Origin: Haemophilus influenzae
Lineage (GTDB): Bacteria > Pseudomonadota > Gammaproteobacteria > Enterobacterales > Pasteurellaceae
NCBI GenBank assembly: GCA_923172585.1
Contig: OV298644.1
Span: 1,847,362-1,911,361 of the forward strand
Direction: 5' to 3'
Length of the DNA: 64,000 nt
Shown: piece after piece, positions 50,665 through 59,656 of the stretch
Layout of the letters: each line of letters opens with the position of its first letter
Position numbering within the stretch: position 1 is the first letter of the stretch
Program-made: the position numbers and the translations under genes
Notes under the pieces: generated by a model
What the model was told of the DNA's origin: nothing
Seen by the model: only the letters and a program-made list of their open reading frames with translations
Database searches by the model: none

Positions 50665-50795
50665 TTTACACCTTTCTAAATATGGAGAGGATAAACCGTT
50701 TCCAGCGTATCCCTGAATAACACACGGCGTTATTGGCTTGCCACCGTATTTCTTCTGAAACTTAGGCTAAACAAGCTCGGAGTTATGCGTTAAAT
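50665..50795 (-). ncRNA. Moco riboswitch (moaA leader)
   Basis: The 130-nt minus-strand leader contains conserved-looking blocks: ACTCCGAGCTTGTTTAGCCT, a GGTGGCAAGCCAATAACGCC element, GGAAACGG, and CCTCTCC near the RBS. Its 3' end GAAAGGTGTAAAATG mirrors E. coli moaA (GGAAAGGTGTACATG), where a Moco-sensing RNA controls translation. The structure was judged by eye only. Confidence 0.7.
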
Positions 50796-50995
50796 TTGAT
50801 TTGTCGTCATTCTAAAAGATTTCACTTCATAAACACAATCAATAATATTGATGAAAATCAGTATTTTCCTAAATTCTTAAAAATCAATTATATAAAAAAA
50901 TACATAATGAATATAAGACTAGCTCATTAGTGATAATTAATCCTATTTATATTAATAACCATAAATTTTTAGCTGATTATTATGAGGTATTTTTA

Positions 50996-51009
50996 TTGAT
51001 TTAAATCAT
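50996..51009. promoter_or_regulatory. putative FNR box between moaA and ytfE
   Basis: TTGATTTAAATCAT matches the FNR consensus TTGATNNNNATCAA with one mismatch. The centre is 106 bp before the ytfE ATG. A weak -10 (TCTACT, 51033-51038) would put the start point near -42, the class II FNR position. The rest of 50796-51108 is AT-rich with no gene. Confidence 0.55.
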
Positions 51010-51108
51010 AATTTAATCAATAAATAAATTTCTCTACTTTTCATAATCAGAAAAATATCCTACCATTTTTATCGGATTTATTTTTACTAATCAATATAGG
51101 AGTGATTT

Positions 51109-51780
51109 ATGTCTTTTGCCCAACAAAAACTTAGCGAACTCGCTGTTTCAATTCCAGGTGCAACTAAAATTTTTCGTGAATATGATTTAGATTTTTGCTG
51201 CGGAGGTTCTGTATTATTAGAAGTCGCAGCACAACAAAAGAATCTTAACCTTGCTGAAATTGAAAAACGTTTAACTGATTTACAACAAAGTAAAGCAGAA
51301 AATAATGATAAAGATTGGACTTCAGCATCTTATGCGGAGATGATCGATCACATTATTACTCGTTTTCATAATCGCCACCGTGAACAACTCCCAGAATTAA
51401 TTACATTGGCGGAGAAAGTAGAAAATGTACATAGTGATCGTGATGACTGCCCTGTCGGCGTAGCCGCACAATTAGAAAAAATTTATGCTGAACTTAGTCA
51501 GCATTTAATGAAAGAAGAACAAATTTTGTTCCCAATGATCAAAATGGGAAATTATGCAATGGCCTCAATGCCAATTCGTGTAATGGAAATGGAACACGAT
51601 GAAGCGGGACAAGATGTGGAAGTGATCAAATCACTTACTAACAATTGCACGCCACCAGCAGATGCTTGCTTCAGTTGGAAAGCCTTATATAGCGGTATTA
51701 ATGAATTTATTGATGATTTAATGCATCATATTCATTTGGAAAATAATATTTTATTTCCACGTGTATTAAACGAAAAATAA
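51109..51780 (+). CDS. ytfE: iron-sulfur cluster repair di-iron protein (YtfE/RIC/ScdA)
   Basis: Repairs Fe-S clusters after nitrosative or oxidative damage. The product is 223 residues. The N-terminal DUF542 domain has YDLDFCCGG. The hemerythrin-like domain carries the di-iron His/Glu ligands in HIITRFHNRHREQL, LMKEEQILFP, MEMEHDEAG and HHIHLENNILFP. The RBS TAGGAG precedes ATG 51109. It is single-gene with an inverted-uptake-sequence terminator. Confidence 0.94.
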   Translation: MSFAQQKLSELAVSIPGATKIFREYDLDFCCGGSVLLEVAAQQKNLNLAEIEKRLTDLQQSKAENNDKDWTSASYAEMIDHIITRFHNRHREQLPELITLAEKVENVHSDRDDCPVGVAAQLEKIYAELSQHLMKEEQILFPMIKMGNYAMASMPIRVMEMEHDEAGQDVEVIKSLTNNCTPPADACFSWKALYSGINEFIDDLMHHIHLENNILFPRVLNEK

Positions 51781-51798
51781 TTTAATATTCGTCAAAAA

Positions 51799-51845
51799 AT
51801 AACCGCACTTTAATCTATTCTGAAAAACAAACTAAAGTGCGGTCA
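51799..51845 (+). terminator. ytfE terminator (inverted uptake sequences)
   Basis: AACCGCACTTTA and TAAAGTGCGGT flank a 20-nt loop, followed by CATTTCT. The stem is strong and the T-tract short. Confidence 0.65.
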
Positions 51846-51857
51846 TTTCTATAAAAA

Positions 51858-52232
<375 letters not shown>

Positions 52233-52239
52233 GGCGCGT

Positions 52240-52268
52240 AGTATAGGGGCAATCACTAGTGCGGTCAA
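52240..52268 (-). promoter_or_regulatory. rnpB promoter
   Basis: On the minus strand -35 TTGACC (52263-52268) and -10 TATACT (52240-52245) are 17 bp apart, followed by a GC-rich discriminator (ACGCGCCG) and the RNA 5' end near 52232. Confidence 0.85.
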
Positions 52269-52394
52269 TAAAATCCCCAATTTTTGAATATTGCTTCATC
52301 AATCTTATAAACAATAATGCCTAATTTTTCATTCGTATTTTTTTATGATTCCGCTAAAATAACGCCAATTTCAACCGCACTTTTAGGAAGAAAA

Positions 52395-53330
52395 ATGAAC
52401 TATCTAAAAATTGCACAGGATTCCCTTTCAGTGGAAAGTAACGCACTTTTGCAACTCAGCCAGCGTTTAGGCGAGGATTTTAATCAAGTCATCGATCTTA
52501 TTTTAGCCTGCGAAGGACGTTTGGTAATCGGAGGGATAGGAAAATCGGGTTTAATCGGCAAAAAAATGGTGGCTACCTTTGCCTCTACGGGTACACCAAG
52601 TTTCTTTTTACATCCAACAGAAGCCTTCCACGGCGATTTAGGTATGTTAAAACCAATTGATATCGTGATGTTAATTTCCTATAGCGGCGAAACCGATGAT
52701 GTCAATAAACTGATTCCAAGTTTAAAAAATTTCGGTAATAAAATTATTGCTGTGACGAGTAACAAAAATTCCACGCTCGCACGCCATGCAGATTATGTTC
52801 TAGATATAACTGTTGAGCGTGAAGTCTGTCCAAATAATCTCGCGCCAACAACATCCACACTTGTCACACTGGCACTTGGTGATGCACTCGCCGTATCGCT
52901 TATTACGGCACGCAATTTCCAACCAGCTGACTTTGCTAAATTCCATCCAGGTGGCAGTCTTGGTCGTCGTTTATTATGTAAAGTGAAAGATCAAATGCAA
53001 ACTCGCCTACCAACAATTTTACCGACCACCAATTTTACTGACTGCCTCACAGTCATGAATGAAGGGCGAATGGGAGTTGCCTTAGTGATGGAAAATGAGC
53101 AACTTAAAGGTATTATCACGGATGGCGATATTCGCCGTGCGCTTACAGCCAATGGTGCAGAAACGCTGAATAAAACAGCCAAAGACTTTATGACAAGTTC
53201 ACCAAAAACTATTCATCAAGAAGAATTTTTATCAAAAGCAGAAGACTTTATGAAAGCGAAAAAAATTCACTCGCTAGTGGTTGTTAATGATGAAAATCAC
53301 GTGGTGGGTTTAGTGGAATTTTCAAGCTAA
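52395..53330 (+). CDS. kdsD: D-arabinose 5-phosphate isomerase
   Basis: Makes arabinose 5-phosphate from ribulose 5-phosphate for Kdo synthesis in LPS. The product is 311 residues from ATG 52395 (AGGAAG upstream). An ATG at 52317 adds an unrelated N-terminus. The SIS domain is at about residues 30-170 (VIGGIGKSGLIGKKMVATFA, SYSGETDDVNKL). Two CBS domains are in the C-terminal part. It is followed 9 nt later by kdsC. Confidence 0.95.
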   Translation: MNYLKIAQDSLSVESNALLQLSQRLGEDFNQVIDLILACEGRLVIGGIGKSGLIGKKMVATFASTGTPSFFLHPTEAFHGDLGMLKPIDIVMLISYSGETDDVNKLIPSLKNFGNKIIAVTSNKNSTLARHADYVLDITVEREVCPNNLAPTTSTLVTLALGDALAVSLITARNFQPADFAKFHPGGSLGRRLLCKVKDQMQTRLPTILPTTNFTDCLTVMNEGRMGVALVMENEQLKGIITDGDIRRALTANGAETLNKTAKDFMTSSPKTIHQEEFLSKAEDFMKAKKIHSLVVVNDENHVVGLVEFSS

Positions 53331-53339
53331 GGAATTTCA

Positions 53340-53882
53340 ATGCAACAAAAATTAGAAAATATTAAATTTGTCATTACTGATGTAGATGGCGTGCTCACCG
53401 ATGGACAACTTCATTATGATGCCAATGGTGAAGCCATCAAAAGTTTTCATGTTCGCGATGGTTTAGGCATAAAAATGCTGATGGATGCGGGTATTCAAGT
53501 GGCAGTGCTTTCTGGTCGCGACTCCTCTATTTTACGTCGTCGCATTGCCGATCTTGGTATTAAATTATTCTTTCTTGGCAAACTTGAAAAAGAAACCGCT
53601 TGTTTTGATCTTATGAAACAAGCAGGCGTCACTGCCGATCAGACCGCTTATATTGGCGATGATAGCGTAGATCTCCCCGCCTTTGCAGCGTGTGGAACTT
53701 CTTTTACTGTGGCTGATGCCCCTATTTATGTAAAGAATACTGTTGATCATGTACTTTCTACTAATGGAGGAAAAGGAGCATTCCGTGAAATGTCCGATAT
53801 GATTTTACAGGTGCAGGGAAAATCCTCTGTGTTTGGTACCGCCCAAGGTTTCCTAAAATCAGTGAAAAATATGGGGCAGTAA
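53340..53882 (+). CDS. kdsC: 3-deoxy-D-manno-octulosonate 8-phosphate phosphatase
   Basis: HAD-family phosphatase releasing free Kdo, two steps after KdsD. The product is 180 residues. The catalytic motif is DVDGVLTDG (DxD) near residues 14-22. Motif II is LSGRDSS and motif III is YIGDDSVDLPA. H. influenzae KdsC is a structurally known tetramer, and the length agrees. It is cotranscribed with kdsD, and the downstream inverted uptake pair ends the transcript. Confidence 0.96.
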   Translation: MQQKLENIKFVITDVDGVLTDGQLHYDANGEAIKSFHVRDGLGIKMLMDAGIQVAVLSGRDSSILRRRIADLGIKLFFLGKLEKETACFDLMKQAGVTADQTAYIGDDSVDLPAFAACGTSFTVADAPIYVKNTVDHVLSTNGGKGAFREMSDMILQVQGKSSVFGTAQGFLKSVKNMGQ

Positions 53883-53920
53883 TAACTCATTCGTCAATGT
53901 TATTGCCTAATAAAAAATAA

Positions 53921-53975
53921 AGTGCGGTAAATTTTCAAGGAGTTTTAAAATCTCTCAAAAATCAACCGCACTTTT
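53921..53975. terminator. terminator between kdsC and yccS (inverted uptake sequences)
   Basis: AAAGTGCGGT...ACCGCACTTTTA flank an inner GAGTTTTAAAATCTC pairing between the convergent genes. Confidence 0.7.
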
Positions 53976-53999
53976 ATCTTTATAACGCCCCCATACTCT

Positions 54000-56135
54000 T
54001 TAACAAGACTCTTTCCTAAAATACTCATAGAACTGCGGTAAGAGTTGCGTAATCAAATTTAATTGCTGATACGGCAAACTAAAGACGGTGCGTTCTTCGG
54101 CAGTCATCTCTTGTTTTTCTAATTCTTTTAAATGTGTTTCGATACTTTCTTGCTGTTGGTTAAAAATAGCTTCGGGTATTTCTTCAATGTGTTCTAAGGT
54201 ATAAATAATTTTCTTTGCCACAGGATAAAAACCAGATAAAAACTGTGCGGTCTGTTGCAAATTTTTCATTCTGTCGCGATAAGCTCCCAATGCTGAAATA
54301 TAGCTTAATAGAGAATAATTCAGTTTGAGTAAATCAAAACCTTTCTGTAAATATGCCTTATATTTCACTGGTTCATTATTCATATTGGAAAGTGTTGTAC
54401 TCAGTGCGGCTGCATATTGATGGGCATTACGACGTGCTATGCGATATTTAAGATCGTCACTTTTACCAAATTGCAATTGGCTAATAATATGCAATAAATA
54501 CACCGCATCACTACGCAATGCTTGATGGCTCACTTTATCAAGTTGCAAATATTTCCAATCTGGCCATAAGTAAGATACGGCAAACCATGAAATCGCGGCT
54601 CCAAGTAATGTATCAAGTAAACGAGGCATTAAGGCGGCTGCCGTATCAAATCCCATGACATCAAAACTCAGCAATACTTGCAGTGTGATGAAAAAAGTCG
54701 AGAAACTATAATTATTACTACGAAAGAAAAAGAATAGCGTACTTGTAAGCACCACAAGACCCAGTTTTAATTCTAAGGTTGGATTTAAATAAGGTAATAG
54801 AGACCCCACCACTACGCCTAATATCGTGCCGATAATACGCTGACGTAAACGTACTTTAGTTGCAGAATAGTTTGGCTGGCACACAAATACAGTGGTCAAT
54901 AAAATCCAATAACCCAGATTAAATTGGAAAAACTCAACAATTGCACAGCACAGAAATACCACAATAGATAAGCGTACCGCATGACGGAACAACGGTGACT
55001 CAAAAGTAAAATGGCTAAAAATCACCGCACTTATATTTTTTAACCCAGTGATTTGTTCCGTATGAATTTGAGCTAATTGTTCTGTATCCGTCGTGTCTTG
55101 TCCCAACTGGCGAAGTTGCCAGTTGATACTTTGTAAATTATCTAACAAGGTTTGAATATCAATCAGTTCATCTTGATCATTAAGATGTTGTGCTTTATAT
55201 AGTTCAAAGGAATGCAAGGTGCCTAAAAGGGATCGTTCGACACGTTCATTAAAATGATAAGGTTTATTTTCACGTAAACTCGCCGTGATTTCTTTACAGG
55301 ATTGTGCTTGTAGCTCTAACAAACGTTGAATACGGAAAATCAAATCTGTATTTTTTAGTTTTTCCGTTATTTGTTGATAATCAAAATGCGTAGAATTGGT
55401 GCGTTCGTGAATATCTTGCGCAGCAAAATAATAACGTAACATTCTCTGAGTACGAGGATGGCGATGTTGCCCTCTAATACGGTAAAAAAGCGCGGTGCGA
55501 ACAATATTAAATGCCGTGACAACATTCGCATTTTTCATCGCGAAATTAAGATGTTTTTTTTCAATCTCTGCTACTTCGTCAGGATCAAAAAAGCAGGATT
55601 TGGTATCTAAATATTCCCCCAACGCACAAAACGCTTTAGCGACACTTTCTTGCACGGGGCGATTTGGGAAAAACAGGTAAACAATCAGAGTCACCACGCT
55701 ATACAGCAAGGTACCGCATAAAATCATTACAGGGTTAATAAACCATACATTTACCTCTGGGATATAAGTTAATGTGGTGTAAAGCGCAACCACTAATGAA
55801 CCGAAAGCAATAGTGCTATAACGCTGCCCCACGGCACCAATCATAGTGAAAATAAATGTCAGCACCGTCATTAACACAATATATTGGATAGGCTTGCCAA
55901 TATGTAACTGCACAATAAAGGAAGAAATAGAAAAGGCAATGAGCGTGAAAAATACGTTTTTCAATCGTCCAGTTAAACGGTTATCCAAATCCACCAAACC
56001 ACCTGCAATGATCCCTAGAATCAAAGGCATTGATTGCGAAGAAATATCAAAAAACCATATTCCCACTGCCGCAATATTTACGGCAATAAAAACAGGAATT
56101 GTAGAAATTACTTTAGTATTTAACCAAATATTCAT
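54000..56135 (-). CDS. yccS: YccS/YhfK family (FUSC-like) membrane protein
   Basis: A 711-residue inner-membrane protein (E. coli YccS 717). It has two blocks of about five to six transmembrane helices (residues 15-150 and about 390-520) separated by a cytoplasmic region, and a cytoplasmic C-terminal tail. The second block shows FNLGYWILLTTVFVCQPNYS and RLRQRIIGTILGVVVG, typical of FUSC/aromatic-acid exporter-like proteins. The substrate is unknown. Confidence 0.9.
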   Translation of the reverse strand: MNIWLNTKVISTIPVFIAVNIAAVGIWFFDISSQSMPLILGIIAGGLVDLDNRLTGRLKNVFFTLIAFSISSFIVQLHIGKPIQYIVLMTVLTFIFTMIGAVGQRYSTIAFGSLVVALYTTLTYIPEVNVWFINPVMILCGTLLYSVVTLIVYLFFPNRPVQESVAKAFCALGEYLDTKSCFFDPDEVAEIEKKHLNFAMKNANVVTAFNIVRTALFYRIRGQHRHPRTQRMLRYYFAAQDIHERTNSTHFDYQQITEKLKNTDLIFRIQRLLELQAQSCKEITASLRENKPYHFNERVERSLLGTLHSFELYKAQHLNDQDELIDIQTLLDNLQSINWQLRQLGQDTTDTEQLAQIHTEQITGLKNISAVIFSHFTFESPLFRHAVRLSIVVFLCCAIVEFFQFNLGYWILLTTVFVCQPNYSATKVRLRQRIIGTILGVVVGSLLPYLNPTLELKLGLVVLTSTLFFFFRSNNYSFSTFFITLQVLLSFDVMGFDTAAALMPRLLDTLLGAAISWFAVSYLWPDWKYLQLDKVSHQALRSDAVYLLHIISQLQFGKSDDLKYRIARRNAHQYAAALSTTLSNMNNEPVKYKAYLQKGFDLLKLNYSLLSYISALGAYRDRMKNLQQTAQFLSGFYPVAKKIIYTLEHIEEIPEAIFNQQQESIETHLKELEKQEMTAEERTVFSLPYQQLNLITQLLPQFYEYFRKESC

Positions 56136-56156
56136 TTCAAATCCTTATCAAAATAG

Positions 56157-56184
56157 AAAAGTGAGCAACAAGGCTCACTTTTTA
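56157..56184 (-). terminator. terminator downstream of the HI1681-like gene
   Basis: AAAAGTGAGC and GCTCACTTTTT form a 10-bp stem with a 6-nt loop and A/T tracts on both sides. Confidence 0.75.
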
Positions 56185-56202
56185 TTGTATAAAGTGCGGT
56201 CA

Positions 56203-56868
56203 TTATTTATGGGATTTTGCCCAGTTTAAGAAACGTGTTTGAGTTTCTTTATCCGCTTGTTGGAACCAATATTGGAGCTGTTGCTCTGCAACATTTTCGC
56301 CCTGAACAACCACTTTTCCTTTATTCGCTTTTGCATTACCTGCTGGCGCAACAGCCACTGAACTCGCAACTGTTGTTGCAGCAAATTTAGAAACTGATGC
56401 CGCTGCACCAGACGCATTATATTCAGCAAGATCATTTAGCACATTACCACTTGGGAATAAACCTTCTTGTTTTAACACATCCACTTTCGCTGAAATAGCA
56501 TTACCTGATTTTGTTTTCACAGTAATATTTGGCATTTGATTGAATTTATCGCCACTATCAAGATTACGAATAACTGGTGCGGAAATAACTAAATCTTCAG
56601 CATTACCTTGAAATGTCACAATCACAGGATTAGATTCAAAAAGAGATTGATTCGATCCTGAACCAACAATTTCATTTAGACGCACAACAACCTGATGGTT
56701 TTGGGTATCATCTACAGTAAATGTCTTAGCTTTTCCGAGAGATTTAGAGGCTTTTTGACCATCAATCGCTAAAAACTCAAGGTTAGATGAAGTGGAAACC
56801 ATTCCAGCAAAGGTTGCCGTACTTGCGCATAATGTGGCAAGACCTAATACAACAGCGCGTAATTTCAT
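56203..56868 (-). CDS. secreted DUF2057 (UPF0319, YccT-like) protein
   Basis: A 221-residue protein with a clear Sec signal peptide (MKLRAVVLGLATLCASTATFA-G). The mature part resembles the YccT/UPF0319 family: STSSNLEFLAIDGQKAS, HQVVVRLNEIVGSGS, LFESNPVIVTF. The C-terminus YWFQQADKETQTRFLNWAK is also family-like. It is periplasmic, with no established function. It lies upstream of yccS on the same strand, separated by a terminator. Confidence 0.85.
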   Translation of the reverse strand: MKLRAVVLGLATLCASTATFAGMVSTSSNLEFLAIDGQKASKSLGKAKTFTVDDTQNHQVVVRLNEIVGSGSNQSLFESNPVIVTFQGNAEDLVISAPVIRNLDSGDKFNQMPNITVKTKSGNAISAKVDVLKQEGLFPSGNVLNDLAEYNASGAAASVSKFAATTVASSVAVAPAGNAKANKGKVVVQGENVAEQQLQYWFQQADKETQTRFLNWAKSHK

Positions 56869-57065
56869 AATTGCTCCTTTGGTATAAATGAAATACTCGC
56901 TTATGCTATGCCAAATTAGCCAAAATGAAAATAAAAAGTAAGAATTAATTTAAAATTTTTTGTTATAAATAGCACAAACAATCACAATGTTTTATTATGT
57001 TGGCGATCTACACACTAAACCAGTGTCGTGAAAATTTAATCCATTAAATATCAACGGGAGTAACA

Positions 57066-58126
57066 ATGTTGAACGATATTTTAACAGGCTATGGAATTTT
57101 TATTCTGGAAATTTTAACAATTTTATTACTCATTCTTGCTATTGTTGGTTTGATTATTTCTTATCGCCAACATAACAAGTCTAAAGTGGGAGAATTAGAA
57201 ATTAAAGATTTATCAGAAGAATTTAATGAACAAGTTCGTTTATTACGTGATTTTAATCTTTCTGAAGAAGAACAAAAACAACGCACTAAAGCTGAAAAAA
57301 AGCGGAAAAACAAAATGCTAAAAAACGCAAAGAAAAATTGAAAAAAGGCGAGACTTTAGAAGATGAAAAGAAAGCTTGCGTATATGTATTAGATTTTTGC
57401 GGCGATATTTCAGCCTCAGAAACAACCGCACTTCGTGAAGAAATTTCAGCTATCTTAAATGTTGCCAAATCTGAAGATGAAGTATTACTACGTTTAGAAA
57501 GCCCTGGTGGCATTGTGCATAATTATGGATTTGCAGCCTCTCAATTGTCTCGCTTAAAACAAAAAGGCATAAAATTAACTGTTGCCGTTGATAAAGTGGC
57601 TGCAAGTGGCGGTTATATGATGGCTTGCGTTGCCGATAAAATTGTATCCGCACCTTTTGCTGTTATTGGTTCTATTGGCGTTGTCGCTCAAATTCCAAAT
57701 GTTCATCGACTATTGAAAAAACACGATGTCGATGTAGATGTAATGACTGCGGGCGAATTTAAACGTACAGTGACCGTATTGGGTGAGAACACTGAAAAAG
57801 GCAAACAAAAATTTCAACAAGAATTGGAAGAAACACATAAATTATTCAAACAATTTGTCTCACAAAATCGCCCTTGCCTAGATATTGATAAAATCGCAAC
57901 AGGCGAACATTGGTTTGGACAACAAGCCATTGCATTACAACTTGTAGATGAAATCTCAACGAGTGATGATTTAATTTTGGAAAAAATGAAAGAAAAACAG
58001 GTGCTTAATGTTAAATACCGTTTAAAAAAATCCCTAATAAAAAAATTCGGACGACAAGCTGAAGAAAGTGCAATTAATATCATTCATCGTTATAGTACAA
58101 AACAGTCTAGAGACTTTATGTACTAA
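57066..58126 (+). pseudogene. sohB: sohB, inner-membrane serine protease, with one frameshift
   Basis: Relative of signal peptide peptidase SppA. The first frame (57066-57341) has the N-terminal membrane helix and charged linker, then leaves the family at an A7 run near 57294-57301. The second frame (effective to 58126) has the S49 protease domain with the catalytic Ser in AASGGYMMACVAD and Lys in AGEFKRTVTVLGENTEKGK. One extra A restores 353 residues, the expected length. As read the membrane anchor and protease are separated. An in-frame ATG at 57338 could still start the protease domain. Confidence 0.85.
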
Positions 58127-58263
58127 ACATTTATCCACAAAAAAAGAAGTTTTTATTTCTATGTTTACAAAACAAATCTTTGTCATTAAGATACTCGCCG
58201 ATCTTTAGGGGTTTTATTATATTTAATTCATAAATCAAGTTGAGTATTGTTAATCCAAATATT

Positions 58264-58301
58264 ACGCAGCTAATCGTTTAAATGATTAGCTGCGTTTTTT
58301 A
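58264..58301 (+). terminator. sohB terminator
   Basis: ACGCAGCTAATC and GATTAGCTGCGT form a perfect 12-bp stem with an 8-nt loop, followed by TTTTTT. The rest of 58127-58408 holds no gene. Confidence 0.9.
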
Positions 58302-58369
58302 TTTCAATAACAAAATCGCAACTTACCATTTCCCCTTAGCAAAATTTTCTATTGTTCTTGCTTCCATAA

Positions 58370-58987
<618 letters not shown>

Positions 58988-58991
58988 TAAA

Positions 58992-59075
58992 ATGATTTAC
59001 CTTTTAATGATAATAACTCTGTTAATTTTATTTATTGGGTTCACTCAGTATTTTTCAGGAAAAAGAAAGAAATAA
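58992..59075 (+). CDS. putative 27-residue membrane peptide between rsxA and rsxB
   Basis: The ORF starts 4 nt after the rsxA stop and its stop overlaps the rsxB start (TAATG). The peptide begins [17 protein letters not shown], a single transmembrane helix, and ends in a basic cytosolic tail GKRKK. There is no strong Shine-Dalgarno, so expression would need reinitiation from rsxA. E. coli has no gene here. The conserved-looking design and tight overlap suggest it is translated, but I do not recognise it. Confidence 0.5.
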   Translation: MIYLLMIITLLILFIGFTQYFSGKRKK

Positions 59076-59656
59076 TGACCTTTTTATTCATCGTAATTAC
59101 GCTACTCGCTTTAATTTTCGGTGCGATTTTGGGCTTTGCATCAATCAAGCTCAAAGTGGAAGCTGATCCTGTCGTAGAGAAAATTGATGCTATTTTACCG
59201 CAAAGCCAATGTGGGCAATGTGGTTATCCTGGTTGTAAGCCTTATGCTGAAGCCATTTGCAATGGCGATGAAATCACAAAATGTATTCCAGGTGGTCAAA
59301 CAACTATCGTAAAAATTGCCGAAATTTTAGGGGTTGATGTACCAACAATGGAGGGCGTAGAAGAACCTATCGAGAAAGTTGCTTTTATTGATGAAAATAT
59401 GTGTATTGGCTGCACAAAATGTATCCAAGCCTGTCCCGTTGATGCCATTATTGGTACAAATAAAGCAATGCACACGATCATTCCCGATCTTTGTACAGGT
59501 TGCGAGCTTTGTGTTGCGCCCTGCCCGACAGATTGTATTTTAATGATTCCCGTGAAAAAAAATATTGATAATTGGGATTGGAAATTTGATGCAAAACTCG
59601 TTATTCCAGTAATGAATGTCGATGGCTCTGAAAAAAAATTGGTTGTGGGGGAATAA
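59075..59656 (+). CDS. rsxB: Rnf/Rsx electron-transport complex subunit B
   Basis: A ferredoxin-like subunit, 193 residues. An N-terminal membrane helix ([18 protein letters not shown]) precedes an Fe-S domain with [11 protein letters not shown]. Two [4Fe-4S] motifs follow: [16 protein letters not shown] and [16 protein letters not shown]. It is intact. The stop lies directly before the rsxC ATG. Confidence 0.96.
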   Translation: MTFLFIVITLLALIFGAILGFASIKLKVEADPVVEKIDAILPQSQCGQCGYPGCKPYAEAICNGDEITKCIPGGQTTIVKIAEILGVDVPTMEGVEEPIEKVAFIDENMCIGCTKCIQACPVDAIIGTNKAMHTIIPDLCTGCELCVAPCPTDCILMIPVKKNIDNWDWKFDAKLVIPVMNVDGSEKKLVVGE

